DNA of 13,166 nucleotides from Nitriliruptorales bacterium (GCA_007119305.1 SKPY01000293.1:1-13166); one strand, 5' to 3'; positions 5,832 through 13,057 are shown, counted from the first letter of the stretch. The notes: generated by a model not told the origin, from the sequence alone. Numbers and translations: made by a program.

Positions 5832-6823
5832 TGGACTTCGAACGGATCCTGATCGACGGGTTGCGTGCCGCGGTCGGGCCCGAGGCGGTCATCTACGCGC
5901 TCGCGGCCATCGGCCTCAACATGCACTTCGGCTACACCGGCCTGCTGAACTTCGGGCAGGCGGGGTTCATGCTCGTCGGCGCCTACGGGGTGTCCATCAC
6001 CGTCGTCACGTTCGGCGGCTCGATGTGGCTCGGCATCCTCGTCGGGCTGCTCGCCGCCGCGTTCCTGGCCCTGCTCCTCGGCATCCCGACGCTGCGGCTG
6101 CGTGCCGACTACCTCGCCATCGTGACGATCGCCGCGGCCGAGATCCTGCGCTTCGTCTTCCGGTCGTCGGCGGCGAACCCGGTGACTCGTGGCGTCTTCG
6201 GCCAGCAGCAGTTCGCAGACGCGTTCTACGCCATCAACCCGATCCCGGAGGGAGCCTACGGCTTCTGGCTCATCTCCTTCGGATCCCACCGCCGACTGTG
6301 GGTCATCGTCGTCGGCTGGGGGCTCGTCCTGCTCTGCTGCCTGCTCGTGTGGGCCCTCGTCCGCAGCCCGTGGGGGCGGGTGCTCAAGTCGATCCGGGAG
6401 GACGAGGACGCAGCCCGCAGCCTCGGCAAGAACGTCTTCAGCTACAAGATGCAGAGCCTCGTCCTGGGAGGTGCCATCGGCTCGCTGGGGGGCATGGTGC
6501 TCGTCATCTTCCAGCAGCAGAACCATCCGGACATCTGGTTGCCGCTCGTCACCTTCTACGCGTACACGATCCTCATCCTCGGGGGACCGGCGCGGGTCTT
6601 CGGCCCCGTTGCGGGCTCGGTGATCTTCTGGTTCCTGCTGTCGAGCTTCGACACGTTCCTGCGTCAAGCGCGCGCCACCGGCGTCGTCCCCCCGGAGCTG
6701 CTCGGCACGGAGGCCCTGGGGGCCATCCGTCTCGCGACCGTCGGTCTCGCGCTCATGCTGCTCATGGCGTTCAGGCCCCAGGGGATCTTCGGTCACCGAA
6801 GGGAGATGCAGCTCGATGTCTGA
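5831..6823 (+). CDS. livM: branched-chain amino-acid ABC transporter, permease LivM
   Basis: A 330-residue polytopic permease that pairs with LivH to form the membrane channel. Family marks include IGLNMHFGYTGLLNFGQAGFM near the N-terminus, LRLRADYLAIVTIAAAEILR, the coupling helix SPWGRVLKSIREDEDAARSLGKN, and ILGGPARVFGPVAGS. The C-terminus carries the RPQGIFG motif. ATG 5831 is chosen because the N-terminus MDFERILIDGL fits the family. Its Shine-Dalgarno motif is modest (GAGG at 5818-5821, nine bases away), so coupling from the preceding 15-codon ORF may help. The 3' end overlaps livG by eight bases. A central hydrophilic stretch (about 115-140, with NPVTRGVFGQQQF) is usual for LivM. Confidence 0.95.
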   Translation: MDFERILIDGLRAAVGPEAVIYALAAIGLNMHFGYTGLLNFGQAGFMLVGAYGVSITVVTFGGSMWLGILVGLLAAAFLALLLGIPTLRLRADYLAIVTIAAAEILRFVFRSSAANPVTRGVFGQQQFADAFYAINPIPEGAYGFWLISFGSHRRLWVIVVGWGLVLLCCLLVWALVRSPWGRVLKSIREDEDAARSLGKNVFSYKMQSLVLGGAIGSLGGMVLVIFQQQNHPDIWLPLVTFYAYTILILGGPARVFGPVAGSVIFWFLLSSFDTFLRQARATGVVPPELLGTEALGAIRLATVGLALMLLMAFRPQGIFGHRREMQLDV

Positions 6824-7682
6824 GCGGTCGTCAGCTTCGCCACCGGTGGTCGGCCCGCTGGCTGACGTACAGCCCGAACCGGGCGTGGAGAAGCCGGACC
6901 CCATCCTCGTGGCCCACAACGTGCGCCGCTCCTTCGGCGGTCTCACCGCGGTCGACGTCGCCCACCTCGAGATCCAGCGGGGTATCATCACCGGGCTGAT
7001 CGGGCCCAACGGCGCGGGCAAGACGACGTTCTTCAACCTCATGACGGGCTTCGACCGGCCCGACCGCGGCGAGTGGCGGTTCAACGACGAGTCGCTTGCG
7101 GGGATGCCGAGTTACAAGGTGGCGCGGAAGGGCATGGTGCGAACGTTCCAGCTCACGAAGACGCTCGCGCGGATGCCGGTCATCGAGAACATGAAGCTCG
7201 CCGCCACCGAGCAGACGGGCGAGCGCTTCCTGGTCTCCCTCATCCCCCCCTTGTGGCGGGCGCAGGAGCAGGCGATCGAGGACCGCGCCGACGAGCTGCT
7301 CAAGCGCTTCCAGCTCCACGACAAACGCGAAGACTTCGCCGGAACGCTGTCGGGGGGTCAGCGCAAGCTGCTCGAGATGGCGCGGGCGCTCATGGTCGAG
7401 CCTGAGCTGGTCATGCTCGACGAGCCGATGGCGGGTGTGAACCCGGCGTTGGTCCAGTCGTTGCTCCAGCACGTCAAAGGGCTGCGCGACGAGGGCCGCA
7501 CCGTCGTGTTCGTCGAGCACGACATGGACGTCGTCATGGACATCAGCGACTGGGTGGTCTGCATGGCGGAGGGGCGCATCATCGCCGAGGGCACGCCCGA
7601 GTCGATCGGCAACAACCCGGCAGTGATCGACGCCTACCTCGGCGCCCGGCACGACGAACCCGAGCAGGAGGCCACCGCGTGA
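6816..7682 (+). CDS. livG: branched-chain amino-acid ABC transporter, ATP-binding protein LivG
   Basis: A 288-residue ATPase, one of two in the HAAT complex. A hydrophilic N-terminal extension of about 28 residues precedes the ABC domain. Motifs: Walker A GPNGAGKTT, the LivG-type RTFQLTKTLARMPVIENM Q-loop, signature LSGGQRKLLEMARAL, Walker B LVMLDEPMAGVNP and switch FVEHDMDVVM. The C-terminal GTPESIGNNPAVIDAYLG is typical of LivG. ATG 6816 overlaps the livM end by eight bases and follows GGGAGA (6801-6806). The 3' end overlaps livF in GTGA. Helical inserts between the Q-loop and signature (about 125-165) are longer than in GlnQ, as expected for LivG. Confidence 0.95.
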   Translation: MSERSSASPPVVGPLADVQPEPGVEKPDPILVAHNVRRSFGGLTAVDVAHLEIQRGIITGLIGPNGAGKTTFFNLMTGFDRPDRGEWRFNDESLAGMPSYKVARKGMVRTFQLTKTLARMPVIENMKLAATEQTGERFLVSLIPPLWRAQEQAIEDRADELLKRFQLHDKREDFAGTLSGGQRKLLEMARALMVEPELVMLDEPMAGVNPALVQSLLQHVKGLRDEGRTVVFVEHDMDVVMDISDWVVCMAEGRIIAEGTPESIGNNPAVIDAYLGARHDEPEQEATA

Positions 7683-8473
7683 GCGACGCACCCGGCGCCA
7701 GCGACGCGCACCCGCAAGGCGACGGTCACGGCTCGACCCCGCTGACCGGCGAGGAGATCCTCGCGGCTGAGCACATCGTCGCGGGCTACATCCCCGAGGT
7801 GAACATCTTGAACGGCTGCAACCTGACCCTCGGGGACCAGGAGATGGTGGGGGTCATCGGCCCGAACGGGGCCGGCAAGTCGACGCTGGTGAAGGCGATG
7901 TTCGGGTTGGTGGACATCCGCGAGGGTCGGGTCACCCTGCGGGGCGAGGACATCACGAACCTGCCCGCGCACACCCTCGTCTCCAAAGGTGTCGGGTACG
8001 TGCCCCAGGTCGCGAACGTCTTTCCCCGCCTGACCGTCGAGGAGAACCTCGAGATGGGCCTGTATCTGGCCCCCAAGCGCTGGAAGGAGCGCTTCGAGTT
8101 CGTCACTGACCTCTTTCCCCTGCTTCGCGACCGGCGCAAGCAGCGCACCGGCTCGCTGTCGGGTGGCGAGCGCCAGATGGTCGCCATGGGCCGCGCGCTC
8201 ATGATGGAGCCCAGCGTGTTGTTCCTCGACGAGCCCAGCGCGGGCCTGTCGCCCGCCAACCAGGACGAGGTCTTCAAGCGCGTCAAGGTCATCAACCAGG
8301 CGGGAGTGGCGGTCGTGATGGTGGAGCAGAACGCCCGCCGCTGCCTGCAGATCTGCCACCGCGCCTACGTCCTCGACCAGGGCCGCAACGCCTACACCGG
8401 CACCGGTCAAGAGCTCCTCCACGACCCCAAGGTGATCGAGCTCTACCTCGGCACGCTGGCCAAGGTGAAGTAG
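7679..8473 (+). CDS. livF: branched-chain amino-acid ABC transporter, ATP-binding protein LivF
   Basis: A 264-residue second ATPase of the HAAT importer. The first 28 or so residues are a polar, Gly/Ser/Asp-rich extension. The ABC domain has Walker A GPNGAGKST, Q-loop YVPQVANVFPRLTVEENLEMG, signature LSGGERQMVAMGRAL, Walker B VLFLDEPSAGLSP and the LivF-type switch VMVEQNARRCLQI, where Gln-Asn follows the Glu instead of the usual switch histidine. The C-terminus TGQELLHDPKVIELYLG is diagnostic. The GTG start overlaps the livG stop, with AGGAGG (7666-7671) seven bases upstream. It is the last gene of livHMGF. A long inverted repeat starts five bases after its stop. Unlike in many operons, the binding-protein gene livK does not follow on the same strand. 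Confidence 0.95.
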   Translation: MSDAPGASDAHPQGDGHGSTPLTGEEILAAEHIVAGYIPEVNILNGCNLTLGDQEMVGVIGPNGAGKSTLVKAMFGLVDIREGRVTLRGEDITNLPAHTLVSKGVGYVPQVANVFPRLTVEENLEMGLYLAPKRWKERFEFVTDLFPLLRDRRKQRTGSLSGGERQMVAMGRALMMEPSVLFLDEPSAGLSPANQDEVFKRVKVINQAGVAVVMVEQNARRCLQICHRAYVLDQGRNAYTGTGQELLHDPKVIELYLGTLAKVK

Positions 8474-8477
8474 GGGG

Positions 8478-8580
8478 TCTCGCCGGGGCTCGCCGGCGCG
8501 GTACGGCCGAGGGGGACGCTGCGCTCGCGGAAACCCGTAGCCCCCTCGGCCGCACCGCGCCGGCTGCGTGGCTGCGAGAC
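8478..8580 (+). repeat. long inverted repeat just after livF
   Basis: The left core arm 8493-8515 matches the reverse complement of 8541-8563 over 23 bases with one A/C mismatch. The outer parts (GTCTCGC at 8478-8484 and GCGAGAC at 8574-8580) also pair. The loop is 8516-8540. Starting five bases after the livF stop, it would form a very stable 3' hairpin on livHMGF mRNA and could end or protect it. The right arm is duplicated in the tandem repeat, so a second pairing with 8606-8645 is possible. Confidence 0.7.
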
Positions 8581-8645
8581 ACGCTGCGCTCGCGGAAACC
8601 CGTAGCCCCCTCGGCCGCACCGCGCCGGCTGCGTGGCTGCGAGAC
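8516..8645. repeat. perfect 65-bp tandem duplication
   Basis: 8516-8580 and 8581-8645 are identical over 65 bases, followed by ACGC, the first four bases of a third copy. Each unit begins ACGCTGCGCTCGCGG and ends GGCTGCGAGAC. Each contains the right arm of the inverted repeat described above. Exact identity suggests a recent duplication or copy-number variation. No gene overlaps it. It may belong to an interspersed palindromic repeat family in the genome. Confidence 0.92.
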
Positions 8646-8758
8646 ACGCGCGGCGCGGCATCCTCCCCGCACCGACCCCGTCGCCGGGACTTGCGGCCCG
8701 AGGTTGCAGCGCCCGCTGAAACCCGGCGCCTCTGCGGTGGCGGCTGTCGGTGAGATGC
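8646..8758. other. rest of the livF-livK gene-free gap
   Basis: The gap between the two stops is 332 bases. Its first half holds the inverted and tandem repeats and its end holds the terminator hairpin. In this middle part I see only GC-rich sequence with no convincing ORF, promoter or RNA. Confidence 0.5.
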
Positions 8759-8790
8759 GCAGGGGCCCGGCCGTGCGGCCGGGCCCCTGC
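8759..8790 (-). terminator. strong hairpin terminator for livK (possibly bidirectional)
   Basis: A perfect 14-bp GC-rich stem, GCAGGGGCCCGGCC (8759-8772) with GGCCGGGCCCCTGC (8777-8790), and a GTGC loop. It starts 15 bases beyond the livK stop. There is no U-tract on the livK side and only a short CTGTTT on the plus side (8791-8796). Actinobacteria often use such hairpins without U-runs. It separates two convergent transcription units. Confidence 0.8.
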
Positions 8791-8805
8791 CTGTTTGGTG
8801 TGCGG

Positions 8806-10122
8806 CTAGTCGAGGGTGGCCTCGACGGAGTCGAGCGAGACGAGCTCGCCGTCCTCCCAGGCCCACACCTCGTAGGTGCCGCGGTCGGGGTCACCCACGT
8901 CGGTGAACTCGCCCATGCCGCTGGCGGCCTGGTAGGCGATCGTGTCGCCGGCCTCGAGGTGCTCGACGCACTCGCCGAACGTCGCGCACTCGTTGTCGCC
9001 CGTGAACAGGCCCGGCATCTCCGCGGCCATGTCGGCACCCTCGGTCGAGTCCGCCGCCACGGCGGCGAGCGCGATCAGGTTGGTGCAGTCGTAGGCCTGC
9101 GCCGAGAAGATCGGCTCCTCACCGTCGGTGAACTCATCGAAGCGGTCGAGGAAGTCCGGCGTCGCGGCGGGGTCGGGCGCGGTGCCCTTGAAGCCGTCGA
9201 TCACGTTCGGGTTGCCGGGGTCGACGTCTTCGGCGAGCCCGGAGTCGCGGATACCGTCGGCGCCGTAGACGCCGATGTCAGCCGGACCGAGGCCGGCCTC
9301 GATGAGATCCTGCAGGATCTGGACGCCCTCGTCGAACGGGACCGTCACGATCGCGTCCGGGTTGGCGGCCGCAGCCTGCTCGACCTCGGCGCTGAACGTG
9401 GCGGCCTCAGGGTCGTAGATGATCGTGTCGAGGACCTCGCCACCAGCCTCCTCGAACGACTCGGCGGTCGCGTCGGCGAGCCCCTGGCCGTAGTCGTCAC
9501 CGCGCGCCATGAGCACGATGGACGCGTGGCCGTCACCGAGCACGGTCTCGGCGAGCACCGGGCCCTGAAGCGCGTCGCTGGGTGCGGTCCGGAAGTACAG
9601 GCCGTTGTCGTCGTAGTCGGTGAACGTCGGGCTCGTGTTCGACGCGGAGCACTGCAGCAGGCCGGCGCCCACGATCTGGTCGATGACCGCGAGCGACATG
9701 CCGGATGCGGCCGCCCCGACGATGGCGTGCGCGCCGTCGCCGAGCAGGCGGTCGACCGACGTGCTCGCGACCGCCGCGTCACCGGCCTCATCGCCGCTGA
9801 GCAGCACGACTTCCTCGCCGAAGACCCCACCAGCCTCGTTGATCTCGCTGATGGCCATCTCCACCGCCCCGATCTGCGCGGGACCGAGGAATGCGAGCGG
9901 GCCCGTCTCAGGCAGCAGATAGCCGATCCGCAGGCCGTCGGTGTCAGGAACCTCCTCGGGCTCTTCTTCGACCTCTTCGGGCTCTTCTTCGACCTCTTCG
10001 GGCTCTTCCTCGACCACGTCAGGCTCTTCGACCTCGACCTCGTCGTCCGGGGCGCAGGCCGCGGCCAACAAGCCGAGTACCGCGAGGATTGCGAGCCAGT
10101 GAAGGGCTCTCATGCGCAGCAT
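8806..10122 (-). CDS. livK: branched-chain amino-acid-type ABC substrate-binding lipoprotein LivK
   Basis: A 438-residue lipid-anchored receptor of the Peripla_BP_6 (type I fold) family. The start is the ATG at 10122-10120, preceded by AGGAG with good spacing. An upstream in-frame ATG at 10152 has no such site. Residues 1-23 are a lipoprotein signal with lipobox LAAAC (Cys23). Residues 26-62 are an extreme Asp/Glu tether including three EEEPEEV repeats. The mature domain starts at LRIGYLLPETGPLAFLGPAQ. It has the usual AISEINEAGGVFG, the GAAASGMSLAVIDQIV ligand-pocket region, NTSPTFTD, and DDYGQGLADATAESFEEAGGE. Two pairs of cysteines (the LLQCSAS/YDCTNL pair and NECATFGECVE) may form disulfides. 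It probably serves LivHMGF, though it is convergent with livF. The true ligand is unknown. Confidence 0.92.
   Translation of the reverse strand: MLRMRALHWLAILAVLGLLAAACAPDDEVEVEEPDVVEEEPEEVEEEPEEVEEEPEEVPDTDGLRIGYLLPETGPLAFLGPAQIGAVEMAISEINEAGGVFGEEVVLLSGDEAGDAAVASTSVDRLLGDGAHAIVGAAASGMSLAVIDQIVGAGLLQCSASNTSPTFTDYDDNGLYFRTAPSDALQGPVLAETVLGDGHASIVLMARGDDYGQGLADATAESFEEAGGEVLDTIIYDPEAATFSAEVEQAAAANPDAIVTVPFDEGVQILQDLIEAGLGPADIGVYGADGIRDSGLAEDVDPGNPNVIDGFKGTAPDPAATPDFLDRFDEFTDGEEPIFSAQAYDCTNLIALAAVAADSTEGADMAAEMPGLFTGDNECATFGECVEHLEAGDTIAYQAASGMGEFTDVGDPDRGTYEVWAWEDGELVSLDSVEATLD
9951..10013 (-). repeat. three 21-bp in-frame repeats in livK
   Basis: Units at 9951-9971, 9972-9992 and 9993-10013 differ by only one or two T/C changes. 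Each encodes seven residues (EEEPEEV register) of the acidic tether. Whole-codon length means copy number could change without breaking the frame, lengthening or shortening the spacer between lipid anchor and binding domain. Confidence 0.85.
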
Positions 10123-10127
10123 GTACG

Positions 10128-10133
10128 TCTCCT
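10128..10133 (-). promoter_or_regulatory. Shine-Dalgarno deciding the livK start
   Basis: AGGAGA on the minus strand lies five bases before the ATG at 10122-10120, supporting this start over the in-frame ATG 30 bases upstream. Confidence 0.65.
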
Positions 10134-10159
10134 CTTCAAGTCGTGACACCACATGGCTA

Positions 10160-10189
10160 CCCCCGGACGCGCTAGTGCGGGGGCCCCCG
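10160..10189 (-). other. GC-rich alternative hairpins in the livK leader
   Basis: CCCCCG (10160-10165) pairs with CGGGGG (10178-10183), and that same segment is part of the perfect palindrome CGGGGGCCCCCG (10178-10189). In the livK leader these pairings exclude each other, and a further CCCGG/CCGGG pairing lies just upstream. The leader could switch between folds, or this may just be GC bias. Confidence 0.35.
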
Positions 10190-10215
10190 GCGGGAACCGG
10201 GTGTAGGGGCAGCGT

Positions 10216-10246
10216 ATCCTACTGTCGCGATAGTTGGAAGTGCCAA
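10216..10246 (-). promoter_or_regulatory. candidate livK promoter
   Basis: On the minus strand TTGGCA (10246-10241) and TAGGAT (10221-10216) resemble -35 and -10 hexamers, but the 19-base spacer is long. The -35 overlaps the dyad at 10232-10248. Confidence 0.3.
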
Positions 10247-10248
10247 CT
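10232..10248. promoter_or_regulatory. operator-like dyad between livK and polA
   Basis: AGTTGG-AAGTG-CCAACT is a 6-bp inverted repeat with a five-base spacer in the divergent gap. GTGCCAAC within it (10240-10247) recurs exactly at 10267-10274, 27 bases on. The placement over the candidate livK -35 is what a repressor or activator site would show; no protein is identified. Confidence 0.4.
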
Positions 10249-10318
10249 GCAAGGATGCCTGGGGGCGTGCCAACCTCTACGATCACGCACGCCGACCCAC
10301 CACCAGCTGGGAGCACCG

Positions 10319-13012
10319 TTGCCAGAACCCCCCGACGCGCAGGAGCGGCCCGTGCTGGCGCTGCTCGACGGCCACAGCCTCGCCTACCGCGCGTTCTACG
10401 CCCTGCCCGACGACCTGCGGACCACGACCGGTCAGCTGACGAACGCGGTCTACGGGTTCTCCAGCATGCTCATCAAGCTGCTGGCCGAGCACCGGCCGGC
10501 GGGTATCGGCGTGCTGTTCGACCGCGGCAAGCCCGCCGAGCGCATCGCGCTTCTGCCGGAGTACAAGGGCCACCGTGAGGAGGCACCCGACGAGTTCCGC
10601 AGCCAGGTGCCGCTCATCGTCGAGGTGCTCGACGCGCTCGCGATCCCCCACCTCGCGCTGGAGGGGGTCGAAGCCGATGACCTCATCGCGACGCTGGCGG
10701 CCCGCGCCACCGCTGCGGGGATGGACACCCTCATCGTCACCGGCGACCGGGACGTCTTCCAGCTCGTGGACGAGCACGTCACCGTCCTCTACACGCGTCG
10801 GGGCATCAGCGACACCGTGCTGATGGACGCTGCCGCCATCGAGGCCAAGTACGGGGTCGAGCCGGCGCGCTACCCGCTGCTCGCCGCCCTGCGGGGCGAC
10901 CCGAGCGACAACATCCCCGGCGTGCCCGGGGTGGGGGAGAAGACCGCGGCCAAGCTGCTCGCCGAGTTCGGTGATCTCCAAGGCATCTACGCGAACCTCG
11001 AGCACATCCGCGGCAAGAAGCTCCCGGAGAACCTCGCCGCGCACCGCGAGGCGGTCGAGCGGGGCCACCAGGTCGCGCTCCTGCGACGGGACCTCGAGCT
11101 GCCGGTGGACGTTGCCGACCTGCGGATGGGAGAGGTGGACGTCGAGGCGGTCCGGCGGCTGTTCGCAACGCTGGAGTTCCGGGCCCTATGGGAGCGCCTC
11201 ACCGACCAGGTGCTCACCCCGGCCGCCGAGGACCCGGTAGCAGAGCTCGAGATCGACGCCCGCCACCTCGCAGCAGGAGACCTCGCCGCATGGGTGAAGG
11301 CGCTGCCCCCGGCAGCGGCCGTCGCCGTGCTGCCTGCGCTCGAGGGCCGCCCGCCCGAGGCGCGCTTCGTGGGCGTCGCCATGGCCACCGACGGGGCCGC
11401 GCCGGTTGCCGGCACGCTGGCCGACCTCGCCGAGGCCGACCACGAGGCGCTCGCGGAGCTGCTCGCCGACCCGGCCAGGCCACTCCTCGTCCACGACGGG
11501 AAGGCGCTGCTGCACGCGGCACGCTCCCGGGGGTGGACGGTGGCAGGCGTGGACTTCGACACCGCCCTCGCGGCCTACCTCGTGCAACCGCAGCAGCGCA
11601 GCTACGACCTCGAGGGCCTCGCGCTGTCCTACCTGCACAAGCGCCTGACCGTCGAGGCAGCGGACGATGCCAGCGGGCAGCTTGCCCTCGCGGTGGACGA
11701 CGACTGGCGCGACGCGTGCAGGCGGGCGCAGGCGCTCCTCGAGCTCGCCGCCGCCCTGGCGGACGAGCTCGCAGCACGTGACCAGACCGGGCTGCTCGGC
11801 GACCTCGAGCTGCCGCTCGTGCCGGTGCTCGCGGAGATGGAGCAGGCGGGCATCGCCGTCGACACGGGGATCCTCGAAGAGCTCGGCGAAGCCCTCGGCG
11901 ACCGCATGCGCACGCTGCGCGAGGAGATCTACGGCTGGGCGGGCCAGGAGTTCAACCTCGACAGCCCCAAGCAGCTGCAGGTGGTCCTGTTCGAGCAGCT
12001 GGGTCTGCCCAAGACGAAGCGGATCAAGACCGGCTACTCCACCGATGCCCAGGCGCTCGCCGCGCTGCTCGACGCCCACCCGATCATCGAACCCCTGCTC
12101 ACCTACCGGGAGGTCAGCAAGCTCAAGGGGACCTACGTCGACGCGCTGCCTCCGCTCGTGCATCCCCGCACCGGGCGGATCCATGCGGAGTTCAACCAGA
12201 CCGTCGCGGTCACCGGGCGTCTCTCCAGCCAGCATCCCAACTTGCAGAACATCCCGATCCGCACCGAGCTGGGCCGGGAGATCCGCCGGGCGTTCGTGCC
12301 GGGCGAGGGCTACACGGCGTTGCTGCTCGCCGACTACTCGCAGATCGAGCTCCGGGTGATGGCGCACCTGTCGGGTGACGAGGGGCTCATCGCCGCGTTC
12401 ACGAGCGAGGAGGACATCCACGCGACAACCGCGGCGATGGTGTGGGACCTGCCGCTCGACGCGGTCGACAACATGCTGCGCAGCCGGATCAAGGGGATGA
12501 CGTACGGCCTGGCCTACGGGCTCTCGGCGTTCGGGCTGTCCCAGCAGCTCGGCATCCCCCCCGACGAGGCCCGCGAGCTCATGGAGGCCTACTTCGCGCG
12601 GTTCCCGAAGGTGCGCGAGTACCTCCAGGGGGTCGTCGAGGTCGCCCGGCGTGACGGCTACACCTCCACGCTGTTCGGCCGCCGCCGCTACCTGCCGGAT
12701 CTCATGAGCGACAGCCGCCAGCGTCGGGAGATGGCCGAGCGCATGGCGTTGAACGCCCCGATCCAGGGCACCGCCGCGGACATCATCAAGAAGGCGATGG
12801 TGGCGGTGCACGCGGCGGTGCGCGCGGAGGGCCTGCGCTCGCAGGTGCTGCTGCAGGTCCACGACGAGCTCGTGTGCGAAACCGCCCCGGGCGAGGAGAG
12901 CGCGCTGCGCGACCTGCTCGTCGGGCAGATGGGCAGCGTCGTCGACCTTGCGGTGCCGCTCGTGGTCGACACGGCCACGGGCGCGTCCTGGTACGACGCC
13001 GAGAAGCACTGA
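10319..13012 (+). CDS. polA: DNA polymerase I
   Basis: An 897-residue repair and Okazaki-fragment polymerase, similar in length to mycobacterial PolA. The 5' nuclease domain (about 10-300) keeps its metal ligands: LLDGHS (D17), EADDLIA, TGDRDVFQL and the helix-3-turn-helix GDPSDNIPGVPGVGEKTA (from 193). The 3'-5' exonuclease-like domain (about 310-490) lacks the DxE motif and other acidic ligands, keeping only DTALAAYLV, so proofreading is probably absent. The polymerase domain has motif A LLLADYSQIELR (D672), the O-helix RSRIKGMTYGLAYG (K725, Tyr729) and motif C QVHDELV (D849). TTG 10319 follows GGGAG by five bases. GTG 10352, after AGGAG (10341-10345), is a strong alternative that removes 11 residues. 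It diverges from livK. Confidence 0.97.
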   Translation: MPEPPDAQERPVLALLDGHSLAYRAFYALPDDLRTTTGQLTNAVYGFSSMLIKLLAEHRPAGIGVLFDRGKPAERIALLPEYKGHREEAPDEFRSQVPLIVEVLDALAIPHLALEGVEADDLIATLAARATAAGMDTLIVTGDRDVFQLVDEHVTVLYTRRGISDTVLMDAAAIEAKYGVEPARYPLLAALRGDPSDNIPGVPGVGEKTAAKLLAEFGDLQGIYANLEHIRGKKLPENLAAHREAVERGHQVALLRRDLELPVDVADLRMGEVDVEAVRRLFATLEFRALWERLTDQVLTPAAEDPVAELEIDARHLAAGDLAAWVKALPPAAAVAVLPALEGRPPEARFVGVAMATDGAAPVAGTLADLAEADHEALAELLADPARPLLVHDGKALLHAARSRGWTVAGVDFDTALAAYLVQPQQRSYDLEGLALSYLHKRLTVEAADDASGQLALAVDDDWRDACRRAQALLELAAALADELAARDQTGLLGDLELPLVPVLAEMEQAGIAVDTGILEELGEALGDRMRTLREEIYGWAGQEFNLDSPKQLQVVLFEQLGLPKTKRIKTGYSTDAQALAALLDAHPIIEPLLTYREVSKLKGTYVDALPPLVHPRTGRIHAEFNQTVAVTGRLSSQHPNLQNIPIRTELGREIRRAFVPGEGYTALLLADYSQIELRVMAHLSGDEGLIAAFTSEEDIHATTAAMVWDLPLDAVDNMLRSRIKGMTYGLAYGLSAFGLSQQLGIPPDEARELMEAYFARFPKVREYLQGVVEVARRDGYTSTLFGRRRYLPDLMSDSRQRREMAERMALNAPIQGTAADIIKKAMVAVHAAVRAEGLRSQVLLQVHDELVCETAPGEESALRDLLVGQMGSVVDLAVPLVVDTATGASWYDAEKH

Positions 13013-13057
13013 CTGCGTCCCGCAGGACCCCGCAGCCGGGGCGCATAGTGCCTGGAC

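Noticed and set aside
4492..5892. Long open frame on the minus strand opposite livH (466 codons)
   Set aside because: The product is Asp/Glu/His/Arg/Gln-rich with no family pattern. It is the usual antisense shadow of a GC-rich gene.
5822..7084. Long minus-strand open frame opposite livM (420 codons)
   Set aside because: Composition typical of an antisense shadow; livM is certain on the plus strand.
8516..8645. CRISPR array
   Set aside because: The two copies are directly adjacent with no spacers, and there are only two of them.
8704..10146. 480-codon plus-strand open frame opposite livK
   Set aside because: Antisense shadow of livK; Arg/Val/Asp-rich without any family signature, and it crosses the terminator hairpin.
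10193..10216. ECF-sigma-type promoter for polA (GGAACC then CGTA)
   Set aside because: The distance between elements is about two bases too short and the -10 match is poor.
10112..10318. Extended polA N-terminus from ATG 10112
   Set aside because: It would cover the whole divergent promoter region and overlap the livK start. The Shine-Dalgarno-linked TTG 10319 or GTG 10352 fits PolA homologues.
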